DNA from: Ilex aquifolium
Taxonomy: Eukaryota; Streptophyta; Magnoliopsida; Aquifoliales; Aquifoliaceae
Assembly: GCA_951799425.1 (NCBI GenBank)
Contig: OX637393.1
Span: forward strand, 27,319,244-27,383,243
Direction: 5' to 3'
DNA: 64,000 nt
The notes below the pieces were generated by a model. The model did not search any database. It was not told the origin of the DNA and saw only the letters and a list, made by a program, of their open reading frames with translations. Made by a program: the position numbers and the translations under genes. Positions within the stretch are counted from its first letter, which is position 1; each line of letters opens with the position of its first letter. Below, one piece after another: positions 34,270-45,361 of the stretch.

Positions 34270-35443
34270 TATGGGGGTAGGGTGCAGGAATATGACATAT
34301 ATTACCATCTGACTTGACAATTGTTGGCAACTCAAGTTTCTCACTCTCCTTAGAGTCACCTTGAGTCTCTTTTTGAAAAAAATGATTTTTTCAACCTCTT
34401 TCCCACATCTAAGGGTTGTGATTGACTTGAGTTGCTCCATATTACTCTTAGTGGCATCAGAAGTCTCAATACTACGCTAACCTTTGTGATTTTCCTAGGG
34501 TTATGCTAGAAATTTTTCCCTTTTCTTATTGTAGCACACCCAATGAATTGGTCAACTTAGTCATATGAATTTGATGTCATTAAAATCTTGGGCATTCTGA
34601 ATATTTATGATTTTCTGACTCTGAATGAACTGATGCATGATATCCTCTAAACTTCTTTTGTGTGAGGGTTGGTAACGAGGCACATTAGATTGACCCTGGG
34701 GGATAAACCCAGGCATGGTGGGCTCTGAATAAACCCTTGTGGTGCGTGTGTGGGAGGATGAGCTTTATTAGACAGAGTGGGACTAGATACTTGTTGATTA
34801 ACAGGAGGGGCATAAGACTTAGTTGGAAAAGGTGCAACTGAGGTATCATTTATCCAACTAAGTTAGGATGGTTACATCATCCTTGATTGTATGTGCTTGA
34901 GTGTGGAGAAAATTATTGCATAGGTTGATTAAAAGCATTGGTTTGTTTATGGAGCACTTTATTAAAAGTATAAAAATGTGCTGCCCAAATTTGTTTACCA
35001 AATCTTATATCCCAAGTGATGTGTCAAAAATCTCATGCACTGAATATTTTGTGGAGTTAGTGGACTCCACTAATCTAACCACCCACATTAATTTGGGATA
35101 CAAAATTTGGTCAACATAGCATTGCTCTTATTAAAAGCTGGTATAGTCGGGCACTCCCTAGTAGAATGCTCGACTAACTCACAAATTGAGCATTGTACCT
35201 CAACCTTAGATATACTGGCTACCTCATTAACTTTCTTTACTTCTAAACCCTCCACTTTTTGTGATAATGCACGATCTTGGCTAACAACTCATCTTGGTGG
35301 CTTAAAACAATTTTTCCACCCCCAATAGGTTGAGATGCAATAGGTGAATTTTACCTCTTGGCAGGATTAGAGATGTCCCATGATTGGGCATTCTCTGCCA
35401 AGTTATCAAAGTAATCTAGAGCTTCATCGGGCTCTTTATTTCC
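34270..35443 (-). pseudogene. A2 gag remnant with CCHC knuckle
   Basis: A knuckle CSICELVEHSTREC can be read on the minus strand near 35155-35200, equivalent to CSICDTIEHSMREC in A1. The C-terminal part near 34400-34600 aligns with the A1 gag tail but is frameshifted. A 159-bp MITE-like insertion disrupts it at 34969-35127. Confidence 0.65.
34969..35127. mobile_element. Small MITE-like insertion in A2 gag
   Basis: 159 bp absent from the A1 copy at the same place, flanked by 10-bp direct repeats TTATTAAAAG at 34959-34968 and 35128-35137. Its ends are inverted relatives: accaaatcttatatcccaa on the left, and on the right, read in reverse, accaaattttgtatcccaa; the outermost bases are diverged. 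A 9-11 bp duplication and a gagcaatgcta terminus fit a Mutator-like MITE (inference). Confidence 0.6.
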
Positions 35444-35483
35444 TCTATTCCTCTTCTCTTGTGGGTCATTATTATTCACTCCA

Positions 35484-36990
35484 TCTGATTAAGCCTAACA
35501 AATGCGGTATTGAATTAGGTTTTAGGGTTAATTTTGTGCATTAATTGAATTAAAATGTTTAATTTGAATTTTATTGTGGCTAATGTTTAAATTGTGTATA
35601 TTGTAGGGTTTCATAAGCAATTAAGGGAACTTGGAGGGATAAAGCGTGAAAGAGGAACAAAGGAGGAAGACAAGGGTAGTTTCAGCAAAAGACCTTCACC
35701 ATCTGGATGCTAGCTCACCATCCCAACGCCAACATGATCAGCAAGTCAATAAAGGAGGTTGATGCACAAAATCTAGACACTTAGCACCGTTCGGACGGTG
35801 GTGGTGGCATTCGGACGGTGGCCTAAACCGCCTCAACTCCTCATCTCCTCCCATTGGTCCAATTATGTAACAAAAGGCCCTGATTGGGTGTTGTGGGTGT
35901 CTACCTCCTTGCACCTTCCCATGGAGCCTATAAATTGGCTTGTTCGGTCATTTTGAAGGGGAGCCTTCCACAACAAAGAAACCCTAAGTTAGAGAGAAAA
36001 AACCCTTCCCTAAACACTCCTAATCTAGAAATTCTCTTCTTCTAAATTTATTTTACATCTTTATTACTTGGAGGGTTGAACCACTCTCACTTTTGTGCCC
36101 TAGTTGGTAATAAGAGTAAGGGTGTTTCAACTATTCATCTGGGAAGGATTTCTTGTGTTGGTTTTGTATTTGCATTGTAATGGGATTATCTTCCCCTTCT
36201 TGCTCGTCTATAACAATGAAGTATGAGTAGTCCGTTTATACTTTTTAGTAAAGGGTAAAGACATGTGTAATATTGTTTATGTTATGAAAATTCCGATGTT
36301 TTACTTACGCTTTAATGTCTTTACCTCCCTGAACAGATGGATGGTTTTTATTCCCGTTTGGTATCATATTACTATATGCTCAAGGTTACGAGTACCGAGC
36401 TAAAATTATTGTTATATACTAGTTCATCTATATGTTATTACGTACTTCATGCATGATACAATGATGCACGTTGTTGGGATTTATGTAATAGTCGGGAGAT
36501 TGGTTATAGACGGACAAAATCTTTCCATTGGCAATGCTTTTGATTCAATTCATAAACCGATAGCTAAAGTAAACCTTTTGAATGGTTCACATTCGAGTTT
36601 ACTAGGGTTATTTGGTTGTTGTACGGTGCATAGACCTTCTGGCTAACCTAATCAATTGTTGTAATATGATTCAATCTATACATCAAACCTATTGGTTAAC
36701 TTTCCAGTAATATGGAAGTTAATTGATGTAAGGTGGCATTTTCATAGTCAAACAATAGAATGCATGTTGGATCCCTGAACTAAAGAGTACCATTTTTCAA
36801 TTGTTATAATCAAAAGTTAGTTTAAGTACTTGTTTATCAGCTCTAAGCTCACATCACAAGTTGTTGTAACGCACACTACGCACACGACAATCTTACCTTT
36901 TCTATTGTGAGTTCCATCAGATAGCTCCCAGTGGGTTCGACCACGGACTTAACCGAGTAATATTACAACTTGACTGCTTATACTTGGGTA
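35484..36990 (+). mobile_element. Athila-like LTR B+, plus orientation
   Basis: Starts tctgattaagcctaacaaatgcgg (compare TGTGATTAACCCTAAATAATGCG in B- read on its own strand) and ends near aagatcaggtcacc at about 36990. It aligns along its length with the reverse complement of 37745-39277. A TATA-like box lies at 35929-35936, preceded by the cggacggtg motifs. The exact 3' terminus and any target duplication are unclear. Confidence 0.65.
35785..35936 (+). promoter_or_regulatory. B+ U3 promoter: cggacggtg motifs plus TATA box
   Basis: The near-palindrome caccgttcggacggtg (35785-35800) and attcggacggtg (35809-35820) lie about 110 bp before TATAAATT (35929-35936). B- has the counterpart at the mirrored position. 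Confidence 0.55.
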
Positions 36991-37744
36991 TATGATTAAG
37001 ATCAGGTCACCATCCATGTCGAAATTCAGACTTAGGTCAAGTCTAAAAATTCTATTGTTTGTGTGATCGTGTGCTCACATGCAAAACTAAACAAGCAAAT
37101 CTTATAAATAAAAAGAAATAGTTATAAAATAAATTACAGTGGATAAATGTACATGAGCTTGTGATGAAAATCACAAGATTTACCTACCATAAAATCAAAA
37201 ACAATTGTAAAAGACATGATAATTGAAAGAAAAACTAAAACTTGTATTAAAACCAAAATATAAACCAAATCCCTTGCATTCAAAATGAAAATCAAGAACG
37301 ATTACAAGAACTAGGAATCGAATGTACTTTGCTTGCAATAAATAAATAAACTTGGTAAAGACAATGCTCTATAATTGCTAAGAAGGAAAAATGATGAAGA
37401 ACCCTAAAAACCCTAGATGCTAACATTGAATGAGAGAGAGAGAGATAGAGATAGAGAGAGAGAGAGAGCTAACGTGTAAAAGAAAATCAATCTCCCCAAC
37501 TTCATTAATTTCGGCCTTCATAGAATAAATTGGCTAATAATTCTCTTCTTTCTTTTTCTCTTTTAGACCACCAGTATAACTTGCAAAAGTCCTCAGTCGA
37601 TAGACTTCACACAGAGTCATAATCGCATTTTAACTCTAATGAACCGGTAAAAAGTAGACCCGACTTATCGGTAGAAATATTTCTATTTCATATGAATCGG
37701 TAGGTCAGTAACAACGAACTATTAGAATGATGGACCTGATTTAA
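36991..37744. other. Spacer between inverted LTRs; (GA)n tract
   Basis: AT-rich, no domain-bearing ORF. A (GA)n microsatellite lies at about 37432-37470, and cggtag motifs occur at about 37650-37715. It may itself be LTR sequence, since aaccctaaaaaccctagatgc and a pyrimidine-rich stretch resemble LTR leaders. Confidence 0.4.
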
Positions 37745-39277
37745 ATCATCCACCTAAGTATAAGTTGTTAAATTATAATATTTCTTGGTTAAGTCCGAGG
37801 CCAATCCCACAAGGAGCTAATTATTGGTATTCAAAACAGAAAAATGTAAGATTGTTGTGTGTGTTGTGTGCAATGGAATAGCTTGTGGTGTGAGCTTAGA
37901 ATTATCAAATAGACACTTAACTGGATTTTGAATAACAATGATTAAAGGTACTATTTAGTTCAGAGATCCAGCATGCATTATATTGCTTGTTTATGAAAAT
38001 GCCACCTTATAGCAATTAACTCCCATTTTACTGGAAAGTTAACCGGTAGGTATGATTTATAACTGAACCATATCACAGCAACTGGCTAGGTTAGCCAGAA
38101 GGTTTATGTACCATGCAACAACCAAATAACCCTAGTAAACCAAAAGGTGAACCATTCGAAAGGATTACTCTAGCTATTTGATCGGTAGGTTGATGATTTA
38201 ATGAAGATGGAGTTCTGATTTATGCATTGAATCAAAAGCATTGGCTATAGCAAGATTTAACCCGTCTATAACCAATCTCTCTCGACTGTTACACAAAACC
38301 CAATTGCATGCATCATGGAATATGCATAAAGTACCTAATAACTTATAGATAGACTGGTATATAGCAATAAGTTTTGCTCGATGTTCATGACCATGAGCAT
38401 ATTATAGTAATAACCATCCATCAATTAAGGGAGATATAAACATTAATGCATACATGAAACATCAGCATTTTCGTAACTTAAACAATATTACACATGCATT
38501 CACCCTTCACCAAAGAGTATAAACGAACTACTCACGCTTCATTGCAATAGACAAGCAAGAAGAATGAGATAATCCCATTACAACAAAATATAAAGTACAA
38601 GAAGTCCTTCCCCGATGAATAGTTGAAATACTGCCACTCTTATTACCAACTAGGGCACAACAGTGTGGGAGAGGTTCAACCCTCCAAGTAGAAAGGATAA
38701 ACAAAAATGTAGAAGTAGAGAAATTCTTGGCTGAAAAATAATTAAGGCAGTGCTTCGCTCTTTCTTTGACTGTAAAACTCCCTGAAGTCTCTCTTTCTCT
38801 CTTTCCTTCCCTCCTTTCTTTTTCTTTCTGAACTGGAATGAACTCCCTTGAAACTGACTAAAGCTAGTTATTTATAAGCACCGGAAGGAGGGGGTAGAGA
38901 CGACAGATGCCCAAGCTGGCCAATAGGGTGCTCTTGTTGCTTAAATGGACCAACAGGAGGAAAATGAGGAGAAATATGATTTAGCCACCGTCTGGACGCC
39001 GCCACCACCGTCTGGATGGTGCTAGATCTCAGGTTTTCCATGTTTGGCAGCCTCTTTCATTGACTTTTTGACTTGAGAATTACACTTGCCTCCCTTGTCT
39101 TTTCTAGCCTTTGCACTTTTAGCCCTTTGAATTTCCTTAATTATCCTTGAAACCCTACAAAAGAAACAAATCAGAAATAAACCCTAATACGACACAAATC
39201 AATTGCTTTAACCTAATTTACGTACTCCATTAACCCTAAATTCTAATTCATTATCGCATTATTTAGGGTTAATCACA
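37745..39277 (-). mobile_element. Athila-like LTR B-, minus orientation (3' LTR)
   Basis: The right end ttaatcaca (39277) abuts the polypurine tract ccccctcaacc-type sequence (39278 onwards), which makes it the 3' LTR of a minus-strand element whose body has been replaced from 39533 on. A TATA-like TTATAAATAA lies at 38868-38878 (minus strand). The motif aagtccgaggccaatcccac is near the left end, as in B3. Confidence 0.7.
38868..39021 (-). promoter_or_regulatory. B- U3 promoter: ccgtctggac motifs plus TATA box
   Basis: ccaccgtctggacgcc (38985-39000) and the near-palindrome caccgtctggatggtg (39006-39021) lie about 107 bp upstream, on the minus strand, of the TATA-like box at 38868-38878. Confidence 0.55.
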
Positions 39278-39532
39278 CCCCTCAACCAAACATTACTAGT
39301 CCCTAGTAATAAAACAAAATCATTTTTATAGGTTTTACGATTTCATTTAGCTCATGCAACAAGCTGCTAAACCCCTAGATGATCCCTAGTGGACTAATTT
39401 TATCTCGTGAAGGTTTCTAGCGAAGATACCTACATACTTCACAGGTTAGGATTTCATAATTCATACTTTTCATAGATAAGATTAAAACACCATTCTATTC
39501 TATTACCAGAATATTTCTCTTCCCCTTATTAC
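39278..39532 (-). other. 3' UTR remnant of the B- element
   Basis: Polypurine tract followed by sequence matching, on the minus strand, the end of the A3 3' UTR (ctagggactagtaat; ctaggggtttagcagcttg). No gene. Element D begins at 39533. Confidence 0.6.
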
Positions 39533-42073
39533 TGTAAAACCCGTAAAAATTTGAACTTTTATGAAAAATGGCAAAACGGTAATTAGTCGCTGCGGTACAG
39601 GTTGAAATTCCAAATTTTTCTAGAATACGGATGGCAAACCGGACCTCACCGTTGGATTCGTCTCGCGAAATCTAGTTACCCAGTCAATTTTTGTTGAATT
39701 CCGAGACAGTCAAATTTTTTGCATTTTACGAGGCGATCAGGTGTCACATGACCAAAATAAACGCGATCAAGAATTAATTGCAAAACGTAAAAAATAATTT
39801 AAATTTAGTTCAAATAAAATATGTTGAACTTAAAACGGGACGAGATTTAATTGACTCGGGACGAAATCGGATTAGAAAAAGGCGGACGCGTGGCATGTTG
39901 TGAGTCAAGTATATGAGGAGTATAAAAATGGGGAAAATCAGATTTTTTTCCCCATTTATCAGCCTTGCATTTCCGGAAAAGAGAAGGAAGGGAAGAGAGG
40001 GAAGAATAAGGGTTATTCAACCTTCTCTCTCAGATCTACGACTCTCCGTTTGTCGAATTGCTTTGGGCCAAGAACAAAGATTGTTCTACGCTACATGAGC
40101 TTTAAAACCATACCAAAGATAGCGGGTTTCGCCGAAGTCTCAAGATCAAGGTTTTCAGGATCAAGCATTTAAAGCTTTCTTGGAGTTTCTACCACTTGTA
40201 TCACGCTTCAAGAGGTAGAGTTCTTCTCCTTGCTTGGTTTATTTTCAACCTAGGGTTTCGTATGAAATGGGTAGCATGACTTGGGATGAAATCTCTTGTC
40301 TAAATGTATTTCTAGTGTAACTAGAGTATGAGGAATGGTATAAGAATGTATAGAACCAATTTTTGCATGAATTGGGTTTTGGGTGAAATTGCTTGTTTTG
40401 GTAATTTCATGAGAATTGTGTTGATTGGGCATGCTATGTGTTAACATTTATGCCTTGAAGGTGTTTGATAAAATGCCTATATTGATTTAGCATGTTGGTT
40501 TCATTAAAAACGTTATAACATGATTGGTGGAAATTGTGGAATGTAATTATATGCTCATGATATAATTGACATTGTGAAAATGGTGCATGTCATACTACAC
40601 TCATGACATGTTGAACATGGTATTGTAATTGTAATTGAGAACTTGATTGCATAATGATATGAAATACAATTGTTCATTACATTTGCATATGCACGGGTAA
40701 CATCACATTCGTGGGCAAGTGACATGGGTGTGGGTGTGTGCATGTTTTTGGATCAAATATCATTCTTGGTGGTTGAGGTGTGGACTCGGGAAGGTTGGAC
40801 CTAGGTCAAATTGAGTTGCACGGGTTGCATGAAAAACTTGTGTCGGGTATAGTAAGAAGGACTAGACTCTCCCTCGGGTGCAAGACCCGGTTACTGGTTT
40901 ATACACTTCTGACGGTGAAAGTCTAAAAAAGTGTATTGGTATACGTGGAACCGGAGGTGGGATAGAAAAATCTATGTCGGTGTGGTGGACCGTTGGTCCA
41001 AATCCAAGAAATCACCAACCTAAGAAAGACACATGGTTCTTTTAATAAAATAGTCATTGGATGTGCAACATCAATGGCGGGGGCTTGAAATGTCTGGATT
41101 CATACGCATGACATTGCATATGTTATGAGAGCCGGTGAAGGCTGGGGTTACGTTGCATGGGTGAGTCTCACCTCATAACATGGCATGGCATTATGACATT
41201 CATTCTTGAAGTTGTATTTCTCGGATGAATGCTTGTTTGATTGTTGAATTGTATGTGAGCATTTCATATTCATCTAGGTTGGGGAGTAGCCTCTTTAGGA
41301 GATACCCTATTGAGCGTGACTCACCCTTTATGGGGACAATATTTAAGGTGCGGGACAAGCGCCAATTGATGGCTCTCACTTGGGCCCTCATTGATAAAGA
41401 AAGCTGAGTTGTGGTTTTGAATTACATTTTTGTAAAAAAAGCGTGTAATTATTTTTTGGACATGTAATATTGTATAAAGGATTGTAAAACGAACTCATAT
41501 GAACTACATTTTGTGTAAATTTGATGTCATATGAGCTTGGGTGGATGTTGTATGAGATCGGATGAGTTGGAATTGAAAAGGGATTGAATTGAGAGCAAAC
41601 TGGGCTCTTCTACTGGTAGAACATTGATTATCTACCGGTGAAAAATTCCAGAGAGCTCTTATACCGGTAGAACGTTGATTATCTACCGGTTGAAGAATTC
41701 TAGAGAGCTCTTCTACCGGTAGAACGTTGATTAGCTATTGGTAGGTCTTCTTAAATTTTTAGAAATTTAAAATAATTTTGCTAAGACTTCGGGCCTTGAG
41801 TCCTTTTGTTCAAATGATTTAAATAGGGTAATATTAAGGACAAATTGATGTATATTGGACCTTGGAATAGTCGAGTAATTGAAATGTACACAAGTTATGC
41901 GTTTGGTAGTGCCCGGTACAAGGGAGACTCTGCCCAAACTCTGTGTTGTTTATGATCCCGGTGAAGGGGATATTATGCCATGGTGTCAGGTTATGCGGCA
42001 TTCACGGGTACTTCAGCGGGTTGATGGGTGATCAACGGGTTAACTAAGGACCCCTAGTTTTAGAGGCATAACA
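39533..42073 (+). repeat. D 5' LTR
   Basis: Starts TGTAAAACCCGTAAAAATTTG and ends GAGGCATAACA, directly before gcttggtatcagagc. A TATA-like TATAAAAATG lies at 39921-39930. The long part downstream of it contains no gene. The LTR tail carries a palindrome array at 41600-41745. Confidence 0.82.
41600..41745 (+). repeat. Three ~52-bp units with taccggta palindromes in the D LTR
   Basis: Units of gagagctcttctaccggtag plus aacgttgattatctaccggt recur with about 52-bp spacing (gagagctctt at 41651 and 41703). The best core is the 14-bp palindrome TTCTACCGGTAGAA at 41711-41724. Unlike the other LTRs, this array lies about 1.7 kb downstream of the TATA-like box. Confidence 0.8.
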
Positions 42074-42076
42074 GCT

Positions 42077-42088
42077 TGGTATCAGAGC
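42077..42088 (+). promoter_or_regulatory. D primer-binding site 1 (tRNA-iMet type)
   Basis: tggtatcagagc, three bases after the LTR end. This is the standard complement to the initiator Met-tRNA 3' end. Confidence 0.9.
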
Positions 42089-42204
42089 ATAGGCCATAGG
42101 TCTTATATGTGCCTTGTCGGAAATGAGTCTGTCATCTTCCATTGTGAGAATGAAAGACGTTCAGAGTCCATGGTGTAGCTTAGGCTTTGATGACCATCAC
42201 AGCT

Positions 42205-42216
42205 TGGTATCAGAGC
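42205..42216 (+). promoter_or_regulatory. D second primer-binding-site copy
   Basis: cacagcttggtatcagagcc repeats the first site and its upstream context (aacagcttggtatcagagc) 128 bp downstream, inside the leader. Confidence 0.85.
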
Positions 42217-42548
42217 CTAGGTTCCTGATTTACCTAGGGCTTACGAGGCATGGGTATAGACCATTGCATCCATTGTGCATTTCATGTTATGTGTTCTAAA
42301 TGCTACATGTTATGTGTTATATGAATAAAATGCATGATTGAATGTATATGGAAAGGAGAAACTAGGGTTAAAGAACATAACCTTGGAGGTCGAAAAGAGA
42401 TAGAACGGGATAGTTCATGGTGTAGATGTCTACTAGTGGTGGCACACGCTCTACTAGTGAGACAAGGAGAGAAATCTCAATTTTTAGAATCTGATCCCTA
42501 CCTTGGGATACTAAGTTGGTACTCTATTGCTATTTGACATGTGTGTAA
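42217..42548 (+). other. D leader between primer-binding site and gag
   Basis: No coding frame of note. It follows the second tggtatcagagc copy and ends at the gag ATG at 42549. Confidence 0.6.
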
Positions 42549-43646
42549 ATGGCAAATAGAGGAAGAGAACACCGGAACGGTCTAGGAGGTGGGCGGAACA
42601 ACAACCAACCACCACCGGTCTTTGACCAACAAGCCTCCATGGAGGCTATAGGTACAATGGAGGCTACCTTTGCAAGAGCTAGTGCCAATATGGGCCAAGG
42701 AGGCTCAAGTAACCTCCAAAAGTTTAAGGCACACAAGCCACTGACTTTCGTGGGAGGGGCGGATCCAATGGTGGCCGACCATTAGTTCCAACAAGTGGAT
42801 AAGATCTTAGAGGCTATGGAGATCACATCCGATGCCACTAAGATAAGGCTAGCTGCATTCTAGCTTGAAAGAGAGCCCCATTTATGGTGGGATTGGGCAA
42901 AGGCCTCAAAGAACCTAGAGGCAATGACATGAGGAGAGTTCCGGAAGCTCTTCATGGGCAAGTACTTTCTGTTGGCTGTTCGACAAGCAAAAGCCCAGGA
43001 ATTCTTGGATTTGAAACAAGGAAGCATGACGGTGATGGAATACGTGGCTAAGTTCACCGAGTTAGTCTATTTTGTCAATGATTATGTGGCCACAGACTTG
43101 GCTAAAGTGAGGAGGTTTGAGGATGGTTTGAAATTGTCCATCCGGGGGAAGATTGTGGGCCACAGCCTACAAGATTTGGACTCAATGGTCGAGACAACTA
43201 TGGCCATTGAGAGAGAGGTGGAAGACACAAGGGGCATCCGGGAGGCAGGTGCTAAGTACAAGAAGAAGGAGGGCCAATACTCTTCTTCTAGTTCGGAGAA
43301 GAAGCAAAGGACTTCTACCCCACAAGGGTATTAGGGACAGGGCCGCGACTATCAAGGCCAAGGCCAAGGTCAATCCTCCCAAGGCGGAAGAAACTTCAGG
43401 ACTTCCTACCAGGCAGGCCAAATGACTTGTTTCATATGCCACCAGTCGGGTCACATGAAGCAAGATTGTCCTCAAAGGCAGGGATCCCAGAGCTATGTGA
43501 AATCTCACTCTCAGTCATCGGTAGGGCATCCACAGGCTTATTTCATTCCTCCCTACCCCACCATGGGCCAGGAAAATCAGTTTCAATTCTAGGGTGCTAC
43601 ATAGGCCCCTATCACTTCACTAGCGGGGACTCTGCAATTAGGCTAG
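42549..43646 (+). pseudogene. D gag with CCHC knuckle
   Basis: One frame from the ATG at 42549 reads through the whole gag but is broken by stops at about 42783, 42861, 42930, 43333 and three more between 43590 and 43650. Readable parts include FKAHKPLTFVGGADPMVADH, YFLLAVRQAKAQEFLDLKQG, MTVMEYVAKFTELV and the knuckle CFICHQSGHMKQDC (about 43427-43470). Most stops sit where chromovirus Gags have Gln or Trp, so a single C-to-T or G-to-A change explains them. The Gln/Gly-rich C-terminus is typical. Confidence 0.85.
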
Positions 43647-44123
43647 ATGGGCCAGGACATGGGTCGAGGCCGAGGACAGGGCTTACAGGCCGGGACTTCG
43701 GGGACCCAGGGGCGAGTCTACGCCATCACACCTCAGGCTGAGCCAGTGGATCAGTCGGTGATACATGGTACATTCTTACTCTCTCGCTTATGGGCAATAT
43801 TATTATTTGACTCTGGTACATCGTATTCATTCATTTCTACATCGTGTAAAGACTTGGGCTTAGAGGTTGAGACCTTGAAAGAGCCATTGCATGTGAGTTC
43901 ACCCCTAGGAGTTAGGGTATGCATTGATCAGATATGTCGGGGTTGTGAGCTAGAGATCTCGGGGATTCTACTCACGGTGGACCTTAGGGTCATGGACATG
44001 TCAGAGTTTGATGTCATCCTTGGGATGGATTGGTTGATGGCACACCGGGTCATCATGGATTGTGATCGAAAAAGGGTCATTGCCTACACACCGGAGGGTG
44101 TTTGTTTCAAGTGTCAAGGGTAA
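43647..44123 (+). pseudogene. D aspartic protease
   Basis: In the same frame as gag. It contains GRVYAITPQAEP, the catalytic motif LLFDSGTSYSFIS (Asp-Ser-Gly, about residues 55-67), and FDVILGMDWLMAHRVIMDC, the standard chromovirus protease C-terminal block. The frame ends at a TAA at 44121. All catalytic residues are present. Confidence 0.85.
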
Positions 44124-45175
44124 AAGCACGATGTTTTACCCTAAGTAGTGTATGATTCCCATTGGCATAGGCAGTTGATGGATTGGCTTGCGAGCCTTAC
44201 CCTGGAGGACGAGGTGAGACAGGAGTTGGGTCTACCTTGGGTGGTTTGTGAGTATGCGGATATTTTTCGGACGAGTTACCGGGATTACCTCCACATCGGG
44301 ATGTAGACTTCACCATTGAATTACTACCTGGTACATACCCTATTTCTATTACTCTGCATAGAATGACACCTACAGAGTTGCAAGAACTCAAGGTCCAGTT
44401 ACAAGAATTGTTGGACAAGGGTTTCATTAGACCGAGTACCTCACCTTGGGACGCTCTGGCGTAGTTTGCCAAGAAGAAGGATAAGACCCTTCGGCTATGT
44501 ATAGACTTCCGACAGTTGAATCAGGTTACTCTCAAGAATAGGTACCCTTTGTCGTGTATTGATAACTTATTTGATCAACTAAGAGGGGTACGGGTCTACT
44601 CCAAGATAGATATGTGCACGGGTTACCTAAGACAGATATCCCTAAGATAGCATTTAGGATGCAGTATGGGCATTTCGAGTTTATTGTGATACCATTCAGA
44701 TTGACAAATGCCCCGGCGGCATTCATGCATCTCATGCATAGGGTGTTCCAACCCTACCTGGATCAGTTTGTTGTGGTCTTTTTTGATGACATCTTGATAT
44801 ACTCCAAGTTTGAGTAGGAGCATGAGGGTCACTTGAGGGTTGTTCTCCAGACCTTAGGGGACCATCAATTGTACGCCAAGTTCAGTAAGTGTGAATTTTG
44901 GCTTGCAGAAGTAAAGTTTTTGGGACAAGTGGTGTTGGCTTCAGGCGTATCCGTGGACTCGGAGAAGGTTAAGGCAGTCATGAGTTGGGAGAGGCCGAAG
45001 TCAATCTTCGAGATATGTAGCTTCTTGGGATTGGCAGGGTATTATAGGAGGATCATTGAGGACTTCTCCCAACTAGTTGCATCTATGACGAGATTGACCA
45101 GGAAGGAGGTCAAGTTTCAGTGGGATGACTCGTGTGAGAGGGTATTCCAATAGTTGAAGAAGAGACTTAATTCAA
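44124..45175 (+). pseudogene. D reverse transcriptase
   Basis: After a one-base deletion near 44268 (in the conserved [12 protein letters not shown] motif) the frame reads [20 protein letters not shown]. It then loses about 25 bp near 44620-44640 between SKIDMCTGY and TDIPKIAFR, which shifts the frame again. From 44614 it reads [20 protein letters not shown] and FFDDILIYS (catalytic pair present), then [14 protein letters not shown] and [13 protein letters not shown] at 44815 interrupts the frame. Confidence 0.85.
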
Positions 45176-45345
45176 CTCCAATTTTGATAGTTCCGGAGGT
45201 ACACAGTGTATTGTGATGCCTCCGAGGACGGACTTGGGTGTGTTTTGATGCAGTCTGGGAAGGTGGTAGCTTATGGTTCTCGGCAGTTGAAGAGCCACGA
45301 GTAGAACTACCCTATGCATGACATGGAGTTGGCGGCCGTCGTCTC
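45176..45345 (+). pseudogene. D RNase H, truncated
   Basis: [20 protein letters not shown] and [14 protein letters not shown], then NYPMHDMELAAVV, are the first half of the Ty3-type RNase H. Similarity ends at about 45345; the element C continuation ([13 protein letters not shown]) is not found. Confidence 0.8.
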
Positions 45346-45361
45346 AGTGCACATGAGTAGG

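Larger units (their letters stand above)
32526..35443 (-). mobile_element. Athila-like element A2, pol-less copy
   Basis: On the minus strand gag (about 34400-35443), protease (33471-34240), a polypurine-type motif (attgaggacaatgc...aagttgggggttg at 33128-33165) and a 3' UTR follow each other. Part of the 3' UTR, near 32815-32870, aligns with A3 near 49020-49060. Only about 300 bp separate the protease tail from the polypurine motif, so RT, RNase H and integrase are missing. Both ends are truncated: gag similarity to A1 stops near 35443. Confidence 0.75.
39533..45345 (+). mobile_element. Chromovirus-type Ty3/gypsy element D, 3'-truncated
   Basis: A 2.5-kb 5' LTR, an iMet-type primer-binding site, then gag-PR-RT-RNase H in order on the plus strand. 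It stops inside RNase H at about 45345, where Athila-like A3 begins. Integrase, polypurine tract and 3' LTR are missing, so chromodomain status cannot be seen; placement near Tekay rests on the LTR, the primer site and pol similarity to element C. Many in-frame stops and at least two frameshifts are present. Confidence 0.85.
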
